A DNA stretch of 64,000 nucleotides, taken from contig MKVQ01000023.1 in assembly GCA_001899635.1 (NCBI GenBank), positions 1-64,000 of the forward strand. The letters run 5' to 3'. Made by a program: the position numbers and the translations under genes. This document shows, one piece after another, positions 35,583 to 44,357 of the stretch (position 1 is its first letter; every line of letters starts with the position of its first letter). This stretch comes from Myxococcales bacterium 68-20 (GTDB lineage Bacteria > Myxococcota_A > Polyangia > Polyangiales > Polyangiaceae). Below the pieces are notes generated by a model. It had not been told where the DNA came from. It searched no databases and saw only the letters and a list, made by a program, of their open reading frames with translations.

Positions 35583-36155
35583 ATGAGTCGACTCACTGAG
35601 CCGCTCGGCCCGCAGGATCACGTGCTCGGTAGACCAGGCGCCCCGGCCCAGATCGTGGAGTACGGCGACTACGAGTGCCCCTTCTGCGCGCGAGCGCACC
35701 ACGAGATGGCCGAGGTCCTGCGCTGCGCCGGCAAGGACGTCTGCTACGCCTTCCGTCACTTCCCGCTCGCGCAGATCCATCCACATGCCTTGCTCGCCGC
35801 GCAGGCCGCGGAGGCGGCTGGAGCGCAAGGCCGCTTCTGGATGATGCACTCGATGCTCTTCGAGAACCCGGACGCGCTCGGCCCCAGCGACCTCATGGTC
35901 TACGCGGAGACGCTCGGCCTCGACGTGCGCCGCTTCGCCCGCGAGCTCCGTAACGGCGCGCACCTCCCGAAGGTCGAGAGCGACTTTCGGACCGGCGTCC
36001 GGAGCGCCGTCAACGGAACGCCGACGTTCTTCATCGATGGCGTTCGCCACGACCGCGGCTGGCACGCCGAGAGCCTCACGACGGCCGTCCGGGAGGCGAC
36101 GGAGCGAGCAGCAGCGGTCCTCTCTCCCCCGTATCCGTCGTCCCTCCACCGGTAG
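35583..36155 (+). CDS. DsbA-like thioredoxin-domain protein
   Basis: 190 aa. CPFC redox motif at residues 32-35 (EYGDYECPFCARAHHEM), helical insertion with YAFRHFPLAQIHPHALLAAQAAEAA, and cis-Pro loop GTPTFFIDGVRH. This is the DsbA-type 'thioredoxin_4' group, often found beside antiporters or stress genes. No signal peptide: cytoplasmic. Start ATG 35583 follows a GAGG at about 8 bp; an open extension upstream to 34971 belongs to another frame. 101 bp after the YbaK gene and 35 bp before DJ-1; probably one operon. Confidence 0.92.
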   Translation: MSRLTEPLGPQDHVLGRPGAPAQIVEYGDYECPFCARAHHEMAEVLRCAGKDVCYAFRHFPLAQIHPHALLAAQAAEAAGAQGRFWMMHSMLFENPDALGPSDLMVYAETLGLDVRRFARELRNGAHLPKVESDFRTGVRSAVNGTPTFFIDGVRHDRGWHAESLTTAVREATERAAAVLSPPYPSSLHR

Positions 36156-36190
36156 AGCAACGGGCCCGGACCCGAGCGGAGGACCATGAC

Positions 36191-36946
36191 ATGAGGTCGG
36201 AGTGGCAGAAACTGCGCGGCAAGAGGATCGCGATCCTTGCAGGCGACGGCTTCGAATACGTCGAGCTCGTCGTCCCGAAGAAGGCTCTGGAGCGCGCAGG
36301 CGCGGACACGGAGGTCGTCTCGCTGCACGAGGGCAAGATCCGCGGGATGAACATCACCGAGCCGACGAGAGCGGTGCGGGTCGACTGCACCCTCGAGGCC
36401 GCCGATCCGGACCGCTACGACGCGCTCCTCATCCCTGGTGGCTTCATCGGCCCCGACTTCATTCGCCAGAGCGGGAAGGCGCGAAGCTTCGTCCGGGCGT
36501 TCGACGCGGCGGGCAAGCCGATTGCCACGCTCTGCCATGGTCCCTGGCTGCTCGTGTCGGCGGAGCTGGTACGCGGACGCGTCCTCGCGTCGTGGCCCGG
36601 GGTCCGCGATGACATCGTCCACGCAGGGGGCGTCTGGCGCGACGAGCCGGTGGTCATCGATGGGAACTGGGTCTCGAGCCGAGGTCCCGCAGACCTCCAT
36701 GTCTTCGTCCCCGTCATGATCGCGCTGTTCACCGGCCCGGCCGAGGAGCAAGCGCCCAGCCCTCCCGAGGAGGCCGCTCCGCGCCCCGACGTCTCGTCGC
36801 CGCAATACGACCGCCCCGTCCCGGCGGCCGTGGAGGCGGCGACCCACCTCCACCGCTCCTCGGCATGGACGATCTTCGGCCTAACCCTGGCCGTCGGGCT
36901 CGTCGTCAGCCTCACCTCCCTCGTGCGCCGCCGTTTGCTCGGCTGA
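36191..36946 (+). CDS. DJ-1/PfpI protein with C-terminal membrane anchor
   Basis: 251 aa. DJ-1/PfpI domain 10-185: GFEYVELVVPKKALERAGA (Glu of the active site near 22), YDALLIPGG, and nucleophile Cys115 in ATLCHGPWLL. Resembles YhbO/PfpI proteases or deglycases. Unlike usual 170-190 aa members, a Pro/Ser linker (190-220) and a TM helix (TIFGLTLAVGLVVSLTSLV, about 228-246) with Arg-rich tail follow, so it should be anchored facing the cytoplasm. Follows DsbA-like gene by 35 bp. Converges with 36997. Confidence 0.9.
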   Translation: MRSEWQKLRGKRIAILAGDGFEYVELVVPKKALERAGADTEVVSLHEGKIRGMNITEPTRAVRVDCTLEAADPDRYDALLIPGGFIGPDFIRQSGKARSFVRAFDAAGKPIATLCHGPWLLVSAELVRGRVLASWPGVRDDIVHAGGVWRDEPVVIDGNWVSSRGPADLHVFVPVMIALFTGPAEEQAPSPPEEAAPRPDVSSPQYDRPVPAAVEAATHLHRSSAWTIFGLTLAVGLVVSLTSLVRRRLLG

Positions 36947-36996
36947 ATCGAGACGTCGGAGCACGAGGCCGTGCGGGTTGGCGCGGGCGGCTTCGC

Positions 36997-39465
36997 TCAG
37001 GCTTTGACCTTCTCGTTCGCAGCGTCGTAGAGCGGCCGGATCGAGGCGACTGCGGGGTAGCTCTTGCCCGCGATCTCGACCTCCCAGGTGCCCGCATCGA
37101 GGTACTTCTGATCGATCGGCACGCCCGCGTCGATCATCGCGAGGCCCACCGCGCCGCCGATGGTGAAGCCGTAGGAGGCCGCGCGGATGTAGCCGAGCGC
37201 CTTGCCGTTCCGCTTCACGATCTCGGCGTGGAACATCAACGGCTCGGGATCCTTCAGGAGGATCTGGACGATGCGTCGAACGAGCGGGCCCGCGTTCTTC
37301 TTCGCGAGCACCGCCTCCTTGCCGAGGAAGCCGCCGGGCTTCTTGAGGTCGAGCGCGAAGCCGAGACCGGCTTCGATCACCGAATCGGTGTTGTCGATGT
37401 CGTGACCGTAGTCGCGATAGCCCTTCTCCATGCGGAGGCTCGCGAGCGCCTTGAGGCCGGCATGCCGGAGACCGAAGCGCTCCCCCGCCGCAACCAGCTG
37501 ATCGTAGACGTGCGTCGCCTGCTCCGTCGGGATGTAGAGCTCGTAGCCGAGCTCTCCGAGGTAGGTGATGCGCAGGCAGAGCGCGCGGGCGAAGCCGATG
37601 TCGATCTCGCGAGCGTCGCGGAACGCGAACGCCTCGTTCGACATGTCCGTCGTCGTGATCGACTGGAGGAGCTCGCGCGAGCGCGGCCCCTGCACGTTGA
37701 TCTGGGCATACGCCGAGGTCACGTCCGTCACGAACGCATGCGCATCCTCCGGGAAGTGCCTGCGCATCCACGTCTCGACGTGCCGATGCGCAGTGTCGGA
37801 GGCGACGACCATGAAGCGCTCGTCATCGAGCTTCGTGACGGTGAGGTCCGCCTCGAGCGTGCCGCCCTCGTTGAGCCACTGGGTGTACGTGACGCGCCCC
37901 GCGTCGCCGTCGACGTTGCCGCCGGAGAGCCAGTTCAGGAGACGCCCCGCGTCGCGGCCCTGGACGAGGAACTTCGCCATGAAGGACATGTCCATCAGGA
38001 TCACGCCTTCCCGCGCGGCCTTGTGCTCCGCCGCCCACTGCGGGAACCAGCTCGGCCTGCCCCACGAGAGCGGACCAGGATCCGGAGTCGTCCCTTCCGG
38101 TGCGAACCAGTCGGCGCCCTCCCATCCGCTCACGTCGCGGAAGTATGCGCCGCGAGCGGCGAGCCGATCGTGAATCGCCGACTTCTTCGCGCCGCGCGCG
38201 GTCATCATCGAGCGGGTCGGATAGTGGCACTGGTAGACCATGCCGAGCGACTCGACCGTACGCGTGCGGCGGTACTCCGGGTTCGACTGGTAGCTGTGGA
38301 GCCGATCGATGTTGAAGCCGGTGATGTCGACGTCCGCGCGACCGTTGATGATCCAGTGCGCGAGCACGCGCCCGAGCCCGCCGCCGGTGAGGATGCCGAT
38401 CGAGTTCAGGCCCGCCGCGACGAAGTAGTTCTTCATCTCGGGGGCCTCGCCGACGCACGGACGGAGGTCGGGCGTGAAGCTCTCCGGTCCGCAGAAGAAC
38501 TTCTTCACGCCGACCTCGAGCGTGGCGGGGACGCGCTGCATCGCCTTCTCGACGTACGGCCCCATGCGCTCCCAGTCGGGCGTGATCTCGCCGAACGAGA
38601 AGTCGTCGGGCACGCCCTCGATCTTCCACGGCGCGCAGATCGGCTCGAAGAGGCCGACCATGAGACCGTCGACCTCGCGGCGGATGTAGCCGTAGGAGCC
38701 GGGGTCCTCCAAGACGGGCCAGTTGCCGATGCCCGGGATCTTGTCGGTGATGAGGTAGTAGTGCTCGGCCGACTGGAGCGGGACGTTCACCCCCGACCTC
38801 GCGCCGAGCTGCCTGGCCCACATGCCGGCGCAGTTGACGACGTAATCGGCCTCGATGTGTCCGTGCGTCGTGTCGACGCCGGTCACGCGCCTGTGCCCGC
38901 CGAGGCCCTTCGCCGTGACGTTCGTCACCGCGACTCCTTCGAGGATGGTGGCGCCCTGCATCTTCGCGCCCTTCGCGAGCGCCATCGTGACGTCGACCGG
39001 GTTGGCGACGCCGTCTTCCTTCACGTAGAACCCGGCCAGGATGTCGTCGACCTTCGCCAGCGGGAAGAGCTCCTTCACCTGAGCCGGCGAGATCTCGTGG
39101 ACGTCCACCGCGCAGTGACGGTTGAACGCCGACACGCGACGGTACTCCTCGAGGCGGTCCTTCTCGCACGCCACCTCGATGAAGCCGACCGGCTTGAACC
39201 CCGAATCGAGCCCCGTCTCCGCCTCGAGACGGCCATAGAGGTCGCGGGTGTACTTGCGCATCTCGGTCGACGTCTCGGAGGTGGAGCCGAACGTCACCAT
39301 GAGGCCGGCGGCGTGCCAGGTGGTTCCCGACGTCAGGCGGTCCCGCTCGAGGAGCACCACGTCTTTCCACCCCATGTGGGCCAGGTGATACGCGACGGAG
39401 CATCCGATGATTCCGCCACCGATGACCACCACGCGCGCGTGCTTCGGCAAGACCTTCTCGGACAT
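36997..39465 (-). CDS. Dimethylglycine/sarcosine dehydrogenase-like flavoenzyme
   Basis: 822 aa. N-terminal FAD domain (10-400): VVVIGGGIIGCSVAYHLAHMG, the covalent-FAD His in SGTTWHAAGL, and substrate-loop QLGARSGVNVPLQSAEHYYL. C-terminal GcvT-type folate domain (430-820): DMSFMAKFLVQGRDA, GKDL-type MEKGYRDYGHDIDNTDSVIEAGL. Oxidatively demethylates dimethylglycine or sarcosine, passing C1 units to tetrahydrofolate. ATG 39465 chosen (MSEKVLPKHARVVVIGGG); the open extension upstream to 39546 lacks similarity. No soxB/soxD subunits nearby, consistent with single-chain enzymes. Links to glycine-betaine catabolism (inference). Confidence 0.93.
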   Translation of the reverse strand: MSEKVLPKHARVVVIGGGIIGCSVAYHLAHMGWKDVVLLERDRLTSGTTWHAAGLMVTFGSTSETSTEMRKYTRDLYGRLEAETGLDSGFKPVGFIEVACEKDRLEEYRRVSAFNRHCAVDVHEISPAQVKELFPLAKVDDILAGFYVKEDGVANPVDVTMALAKGAKMQGATILEGVAVTNVTAKGLGGHRRVTGVDTTHGHIEADYVVNCAGMWARQLGARSGVNVPLQSAEHYYLITDKIPGIGNWPVLEDPGSYGYIRREVDGLMVGLFEPICAPWKIEGVPDDFSFGEITPDWERMGPYVEKAMQRVPATLEVGVKKFFCGPESFTPDLRPCVGEAPEMKNYFVAAGLNSIGILTGGGLGRVLAHWIINGRADVDITGFNIDRLHSYQSNPEYRRTRTVESLGMVYQCHYPTRSMMTARGAKKSAIHDRLAARGAYFRDVSGWEGADWFAPEGTTPDPGPLSWGRPSWFPQWAAEHKAAREGVILMDMSFMAKFLVQGRDAGRLLNWLSGGNVDGDAGRVTYTQWLNEGGTLEADLTVTKLDDERFMVVASDTAHRHVETWMRRHFPEDAHAFVTDVTSAYAQINVQGPRSRELLQSITTTDMSNEAFAFRDAREIDIGFARALCLRITYLGELGYELYIPTEQATHVYDQLVAAGERFGLRHAGLKALASLRMEKGYRDYGHDIDNTDSVIEAGLGFALDLKKPGGFLGKEAVLAKKNAGPLVRRIVQILLKDPEPLMFHAEIVKRNGKALGYIRAASYGFTIGGAVGLAMIDAGVPIDQKYLDAGTWEVEIAGKSYPAVASIRPLYDAANEKVKA

Positions 39466-39748
39466 TGGCCCACCATACTCGCTCGCGTTCGGGCCGGCGT
39501 CGAGCACGAGTCTCCCCGCTCGACTCCCCCGCCAGGAGGGTCCCATCCTGCCGCCGGCACGCGGGACGCCGACGAGAGGCCCGCCTCAGCCGGGCGATCC
39601 GACACGCAACAGCTCGCGTGTGAACGCTCGACCTCGATGGCGGCGCACCGGCGGAGCCGGACCCGGCCCGCACGGCCGTTCCGTGGTCGAGGTGGCGCTC
39701 GAGGCCGGCGCCTTGCACGGCCGGGCGGACTCCGAAGGAGCAACCGCG

Positions 39749-40717
39749 ATGAAGAGCAAGCTTATGAGCGCCGCGATCGCGGCGACAATCTTCGCCTCGA
39801 GCTCGGTGGTGACCGCACGAGAGAGCTCGGAGACGGACACCGAGCAGGCTCGGAGCGAAGAGAAGGCGTCCCCGGCCGAGGCAGCCCGAAGCCGCGGGGC
39901 CAAGCCTGCGAAGCGAAAGGCTGGCGAAAAGGCAGACCCGAAGGCCGGCAAGAAGGGCAAGACCGGCGAGCCCGCCTCCGAGCGGCTCGAGCGCGAGACC
40001 GACGAGGCAACGGAGCCGACAGCGAAGGGGCAGGACGTCGCCGGGAAGAACCAGCGGGACGAGGCCGAGCTGAAGGCGCAGGACGCACGCGAGCGAGAGG
40101 CCCAGGACAGGAAGGACGCGCAGGACGCCGGCGAGGCTGTCGGCCGAGCGACGACGACCGCGGCGATCGCCATCGTCCAGGCCGAGCGGGACGTCACACG
40201 CGCGCTGGATCAGCCAGGCAAGTACAACGCCGTCGCGGCCACATGGAACCCGCTCGGGATGATCGTCGGCGGACGCGTGAGCTTCAACGTCGAATACGCG
40301 CCGCTGACCCACCACGTGATCATCGTGAGCCCGCATTTCGCCAGTCCGAGCCAGCGGATGAGCGACGGCACCGACAGCACGTACGAATATCGATTCACCG
40401 GCGTGGGCGGGGAGATCGGCTACCGCTATTACACCGGGCACCGGGGCATGAACGGCATCTTCATCGGGCCTTCGCTCATCGGCGGCATGTACGACGCGAA
40501 GCTCGGTGAGAGCAGCACGCTCTTCACCAACATCGGCCTCGCCGCCGACCTCGGCATCCAGCAGATCTTCTTCGATCACCTCGCGCTCGGCGCGGGCGCC
40601 GGCATCGAATACCTGTACGTGAGCAAGGTCTTCGGCGAGCTCACCACCAGCCCCAGCACGATCGCCGTCTCCGGACTGAAGCCACGCCTCCTGGCCCAAG
40701 CCGGCTACGCGTTCTGA
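39749..40717 (+). CDS. Outer-membrane beta-barrel protein with charged N-terminal linker
   Basis: 322 aa. Signal peptide 1-23 (IFASSSVVTA/RE). Residues 25-130 are a Lys/Glu/Ala/Asp-rich, low-complexity helical linker (KAGEKADPKAGKKGKTGEPA, QDAREREAQDRKDAQDAGEA) that could span the periplasm. Residues 160-322 form an 8-strand barrel-like domain (TWNPLGMIVGGRVSFNVEYAPL, YEYRFTGVGGEIGYRYYTGHRGMNGIFIGPS, KPRLLAQAGYAF ending in aromatic Phe as barrels do). Related to DUF3575-type barrels. ATG 39749 after GAAGGAG. Divergent from the dehydrogenase. Confidence 0.78.
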   Translation: MKSKLMSAAIAATIFASSSVVTARESSETDTEQARSEEKASPAEAARSRGAKPAKRKAGEKADPKAGKKGKTGEPASERLERETDEATEPTAKGQDVAGKNQRDEAELKAQDAREREAQDRKDAQDAGEAVGRATTTAAIAIVQAERDVTRALDQPGKYNAVAATWNPLGMIVGGRVSFNVEYAPLTHHVIIVSPHFASPSQRMSDGTDSTYEYRFTGVGGEIGYRYYTGHRGMNGIFIGPSLIGGMYDAKLGESSTLFTNIGLAADLGIQQIFFDHLALGAGAGIEYLYVSKVFGELTTSPSTIAVSGLKPRLLAQAGYAF

Positions 40718-41309
40718 GACGAGCCGCCGGATCGCGAGACCGGATGCAGGCATCGAACGGCAACGGACCGCACGACAGCGGTGTTCGTCGAGCGTGCTCG
40801 GCACGAGGCTGCCCGACGTCCGCGCTCACGCTCCGCGCTGTGACGATGGTGGTCGTGGCGGACGTGTAGCCGGGGACAGGATCGCTCCAAGCTCGGCGCG
40901 TCTTCCGTGAGACGCGAGCGTCGACATCCGCCTCGGTGTCGTCGAAGGACCGCGGCGAGCGTGACGCCGGCCGCCATGCCGCCTCCCCCCTGCCCTTCGC
41001 CGTAGGCCTCGCGTCGACCGCGACGGCCGGCGGGGGGCCCGCACCCGCGATGGCGGCATCGACTGGTGGAACGCCGGATGCTTCGCGGGCGGGGGCGCAC
41101 CAGCCACACACCATCCCTGCCGGATCGCACGAGACGAGGAAGATGAGCGCACACATGAATGCGCCTGGCTCACGAGCCGCGTGAGCCGATCGCCGCGGCG
41201 GCGGGAGCGTCAGAACGACTGCATCGACTTCGACACGCGGGCCGGATGCGAGCAGCGCTGGTGTTGCTCCTGAACGCCGGTGTCGAAACTGAAAACGGAG
41301 GTTCGAGAC
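40718..41309. other. Intergenic region with one doubtful lipoprotein-like frame
   Basis: 592 bases between the barrel gene and the BON gene. On the minus strand a frame from ATG 41156 to a stop at 40641 starts MCALIFLVSC, a plausible lipobox, and continues as DPAGMVCGWC and an Ala/Pro/Asp-rich tail. It lacks a Shine-Dalgarno, has no known domain and runs 77 bp antisense into the barrel gene, so I do not call it. The hairpin at 41167-41187 and GGAGG (41297-41301) before the BON gene also lie here. Otherwise nothing recognised. Confidence 0.5.
41167..41187 (+). promoter_or_regulatory. Hairpin upstream of BON gene
   Basis: GGCTCACG-N5-CGTGAGCC, perfect 8-bp stem, 123 bases before the ATG at 41310. 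Could be a terminator of an unseen transcript, or a leader structure; no T-run. Confidence 0.35.
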
Positions 41310-42005
41310 ATGAGGAAAGCCATCGTAGTTCTGCTCGGGGCGCTGAGCGTCGTCGCCTGTTCGAGGGAGAAGCAGCCGCTCGAGTCCCCCGGCATCACGT
41401 CGGTACGCGGCGCCGAACAGGGTCAACGGACGGCCACCGTCGAAGAGGTGAGGACGCGTCTTCTGGAGAAGCGCCCGGGCTCGGCCGAGGAGATCAAGAG
41501 GCTGACCATCGCCAGCCAGGGCGGCATCATCACCTTGACCGGCAAGGTGCAGGACGAAGCGACGCACTCCGATCTCATCAACGACGTGCGCGCCATGCCG
41601 AACGTCCGTGGCGTGAGGGACGAGATCCACGTGGGCAAGAAGGTCGCGGCCGGGCATCCGGAGCACGGTGGCCAGTACGGCACGACGACGACGACCGGCG
41701 GAGCGATGCCCCCGCCGCAACAGCAGCCGATCCCGCAGCAACAGCAGCAGCAGCAGCAGCAGCAGGCCCACGAGCAGAAGGACTCGAAGAGCGACGCCGT
41801 GCGTAAGTCACTCGAGAAGGCCCACCCGAAGTCCGAGTCGGTCATCCACGGGCTGACGATCACCGACGACGGTGAGAACGTGACGCTCAGCGGCAAGGTC
41901 CCCGACGAGGCCACGCACCGTTCGCTGGTGAAGACCGCGAAGGAGACGCCGGGCGTGAAAAGCATCAAGGACGACCTGAAGGTCGAGCATCATCACAAGA
42001 AGTGA
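41310..42005 (+). CDS. Double BON-domain lipoprotein
   Basis: 231 aa. Lipobox VVAC (Cys17), linker, then BON domain 1 (about 45-110: IKRLTIASQGGIITLTGKVQDEATHSDLINDVRAMPNVRGVRDEI), a Gly/Pro/Gln linker with ten Gln, and BON domain 2 (about 160-225: VIHGLTITDDGENVTLSGKVPDEATHRSLVKTAKETPGVKSIKDDL) ending in a His/Lys-rich tail. BON proteins (OsmY, BON1) bind phospholipid in the periplasm and are osmotically/stress induced. Start ATG 41310 follows GGAGG at 8 bp spacing; open codons upstream to 41280 are not part. Confidence 0.9.
   Translation: MRKAIVVLLGALSVVACSREKQPLESPGITSVRGAEQGQRTATVEEVRTRLLEKRPGSAEEIKRLTIASQGGIITLTGKVQDEATHSDLINDVRAMPNVRGVRDEIHVGKKVAAGHPEHGGQYGTTTTTGGAMPPPQQQPIPQQQQQQQQQQAHEQKDSKSDAVRKSLEKAHPKSESVIHGLTITDDGENVTLSGKVPDEATHRSLVKTAKETPGVKSIKDDLKVEHHHKK
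41736..41765 (+). repeat. Gln-codon tract (CAG-CAA-CAG8)
   Basis: Ten consecutive Gln codons in the linker between the two BON domains, eight of them CAG in a row. Slippage here would change linker length without frameshift. Confidence 0.85.
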
Positions 42006-42082
42006 GCATGACGCTCCGGCGCACGCGCGAGCCGGCGCGGTCCTCGTCGGATCGCGACCGGCTCGCCGCGCTGGGAGCGACC

Positions 42083-42856
42083 TCATACGCGCTGCGAAGC
42101 GCCCGCGATGGCCCGCGTCGCACGCGTCTTGGGCGAGCGCAACTCCCTCTCGTTGCGCCGCGCCTGATTGCTGTCGCGCTTCGATCGGTTCGCGCTCTTG
42201 CGCGTCGATTTGCGCGACGGGCGCTCCGCGGCCGAGAGCTCGCGCGCAGAAGTGGCTCGCGCCTGACGCTGCGTCTTGTGGATGTGACGGCCACGCAGCG
42301 GATGGGCGGTCTTGACCGAACGCGGGGTCAGGTGCCGTTCCTTGGCGGCTTCACGGTCGCGCTCCGCGAGCTCCGCCTCCGTCTCGCCCCCTCCGAGCGC
42401 TTGCGTTCGCCGGACCTCGAGGAGCCTCGGAGCCCCCTCGGCCTTCCGTCGCGCGACCTTGGGCTTGCGTGCGCGATCGCGGCGCCGTTCGGCCTCCTCG
42501 ACCTCGCGTCGTACCGCATCGAGGATGGCGTCACCCGCGAGCGCGACGGCCTCTTGCTCGGTCCTCGCGCGAGCCTCGACGTAGAACTTCGGTGCATCGA
42601 CGACCTTGACCAGCGTGACCTCGACCCGACACGCCCAGTGGAGCTTCCCCGGCGCGCTGATGATCTGGTCCAAGCGAATGCCGACCCGACGGATGTGCTT
42701 GCCGTACCCCTCGAGCCCCGAACGGACGACACCGACGGCGTGCTCTTCGGCCGTCGTCGGGCGCATGGCGCGTGGATAGAGCCGGATCTCGAGCTCGGGG
42801 GGCGCACCCCAGCCGCCGGCCGCGACGGGCCGTCGGCTCGCATTGAGTTGTTCCAT
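42083..42856 (-). CDS. HPF/RaiA-like protein with long basic tail
   Basis: 257 aa. Residues about 20-125 resemble the HPF/RaiA domain: VEVTLVKVVDAPKFYVEARARTEQEAVALAGDAILDAVRREV matches the strand and helix alternation of S30AE proteins. Residues 126-257 are Arg/Lys/Glu-rich, without the long-HPF C-terminal domain, and end in a strongly basic, probably disordered tail (RKSTRKSANRSKRDSNQARR). Likely binds ribosomes; the tail may contact RNA. Converges with the BON gene (78 bp gap), diverges from the sirtuin gene (86 bp). Confidence 0.75.
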   Translation of the reverse strand: MEQLNASRRPVAAGGWGAPPELEIRLYPRAMRPTTAEEHAVGVVRSGLEGYGKHIRRVGIRLDQIISAPGKLHWACRVEVTLVKVVDAPKFYVEARARTEQEAVALAGDAILDAVRREVEEAERRRDRARKPKVARRKAEGAPRLLEVRRTQALGGGETEAELAERDREAAKERHLTPRSVKTAHPLRGRHIHKTQRQARATSARELSAAERPSRKSTRKSANRSKRDSNQARRNERELRSPKTRATRAIAGASQRV

Positions 42857-42942
42857 GCTCGAAGCGCTGCATGCGGCGTTCCGGTGCCGGGACGAGCTCT
42901 CCCACGCACCGCCACCGGGCCCGAGGCGCTACACTCTCTCTC

Positions 42943-43764
42943 GTGTCCGCCGGCATCGAGGAGCTCGTCGATTGTTTGCGCGGACGCCGCGTCGTCGTCC
43001 TCACCGGCGCAGGCGTCAGCACCGAATCCGGCATCCCCGACTACCGTAGCCCCGAGGCTCTCGCGCGCGTGCGCCGCCCGATCCAGGGTCCCGAGTTCGT
43101 TCGCAGCGCCGCCCTTCGCCGGCGCTACTGGGCGCGCGCCATGGTCGGCTGGGAGCGGTTCCAGGAGGCCCGCCCGTGCTCTGCCCACCTGGCGATCGCC
43201 CGCCTGGAGGCGGCTGGCGTCGTGATCGGGCTGATCACCCAGAACGTCGACCGCCTGCACCACGCCGCGGGGAGCCGCCAGGTCATCGAGCTCCACGGCG
43301 CGCTCGCCGAGACGGTCTGCCTTGATTGCGGCGCCATCGAGGCACGCAATCCCCTCCAGGCCCGGATGCGCGCCCTCAACCCATCGTGGATCGACGGGCC
43401 CTCGCCGATGGCTCCCGACGGCGATGCGGACTTGCCCGACGAGCTCGTCGAGCATTTCGTCACCCCAGCGTGCCTCCATTGCGACGGCGTGCTGAAGCCG
43501 AACGTCGTCTTCTTCGGACACAACGTCGCCCGGGAGGTCGTCGATCAGGCCTTCGCCAAGGTCGACGATGCCCAGGCCCTCCTCGTCGCCGGCACCTCTC
43601 TCGCGGTCTTCTCGGGCTACCGCTTCCTCCTCCGTGCGGCCGGCCGAAACATCCCGATCGCGATCGTGAACCGAGGTCCGGTAAGAGGTGAAGAGCGCGC
43701 GACGCTCAAGGTCGAAGCCGGCACCGGCGATACCCTCGCGGAGCTCGCGCGATGCCTCACATGA
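42943..43764 (+). CDS. Sir2-family NAD-dependent deacylase
   Basis: 273 aa sirtuin. NAD motif GAGVSTESGIPDYRS (about 22), TQNVDRLHH, catalytic His in ELHGALAETVCLDC, and four zinc Cys (CLDC and CLHC). Also GTSLAVFSGYRFLLRAA. Class III deacylase removing acyl groups from Lys with NAD consumption. The sequence RRPIQGPEF and RRRYWARAMVGWERF resembles the class II (SIRT4-like) group. GTG start at 42943; codons upstream to 42871 are read-through. Followed 25 bp later by a methyltransferase gene. Confidence 0.95.
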   Translation: MSAGIEELVDCLRGRRVVVLTGAGVSTESGIPDYRSPEALARVRRPIQGPEFVRSAALRRRYWARAMVGWERFQEARPCSAHLAIARLEAAGVVIGLITQNVDRLHHAAGSRQVIELHGALAETVCLDCGAIEARNPLQARMRALNPSWIDGPSPMAPDGDADLPDELVEHFVTPACLHCDGVLKPNVVFFGHNVAREVVDQAFAKVDDAQALLVAGTSLAVFSGYRFLLRAAGRNIPIAIVNRGPVRGEERATLKVEAGTGDTLAELARCLT

Positions 43765-43789
43765 CGGCAATGCCACCCGGTGAAGTGAG

Positions 43790-44347
43790 ATGAAGGGCAT
43801 CGAAGGCTGGTTCTCCGAGGATGAAGGGCGCTGGTACGCGCGTTTCGCGCGCGCCCTCCGCGGCGGCATCTTCGTGGAGGTTGGATCGTGGAAGGGCCGG
43901 AGCACGTCCTTCATCGGCCGCATCTGCAACGAGAACGGCACACGCCTGGTGTGCGTGGACCACTGGAACGGTTCGCGCGACGTGCTCGCGAATCGCTACC
44001 TGACGGCGCTCGCGGCCGAGGACGTGGAGGCGACCTTCCGCGCCAACATGATGGCCCTCGGGATCAGCGTCGAGGTCATCGTCGAGCCCTCGACCATCGC
44101 TGCCGCCCGGTTCGAGCCCCACAGCATCGACCGCGTGTTCCTCGACGGGAGCCACGACGGCGCGAGCGTCGCGGAGGATCTCGTCGCCTGGAGCGAACGT
44201 CTCCGCCCCGACGGCATCCTCGCCGGTCACGACTACTCGTTCAGGCACCCCGAGCTCTGCGCCGCCGTCGACGCGTTCGCTTCGGAGCGTGGCCTCGTCG
44301 TACGGCGAGGCCCGCGAGACATCTACTGGCTCGAGCGCTCGGGATAG
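43790..44347 (+). CDS. Class I SAM methyltransferase
   Basis: 185 aa, Methyltransf_24-type Rossmann methyltransferase: FVEVGSWKGRSTSFIGR (SAM site), VCVDHWNGSR (acidic loop end), and FLDGSHDGASVAEDLVAWSERLRPDGILAGHDYSF (motif II-III with the HDY signature of O-methyltransferase-like and sugar-modifying enzymes). Cytoplasmic. Substrate unknown. It is 25 bp downstream of the sirtuin and converges with the VWA gene (10 bp). Confidence 0.9.
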   Translation: MKGIEGWFSEDEGRWYARFARALRGGIFVEVGSWKGRSTSFIGRICNENGTRLVCVDHWNGSRDVLANRYLTALAAEDVEATFRANMMALGISVEVIVEPSTIAAARFEPHSIDRVFLDGSHDGASVAEDLVAWSERLRPDGILAGHDYSFRHPELCAAVDAFASERGLVVRRGPRDIYWLERSG

Positions 44348-44357
44348 CGTGCACGGG

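Noticed and set aside
36865-40509. 1214-codon plus-strand open frame
   Set aside because: Antisense of the dimethylglycine dehydrogenase gene; composition is Arg/Asp/Glu/His with no family similarity.
40641-41156. Possible minus-strand lipoprotein beginning MCALIFLVSC
   Set aside because: No Shine-Dalgarno, no family, runs antisense into the barrel gene; left as a note in the intergenic entry.
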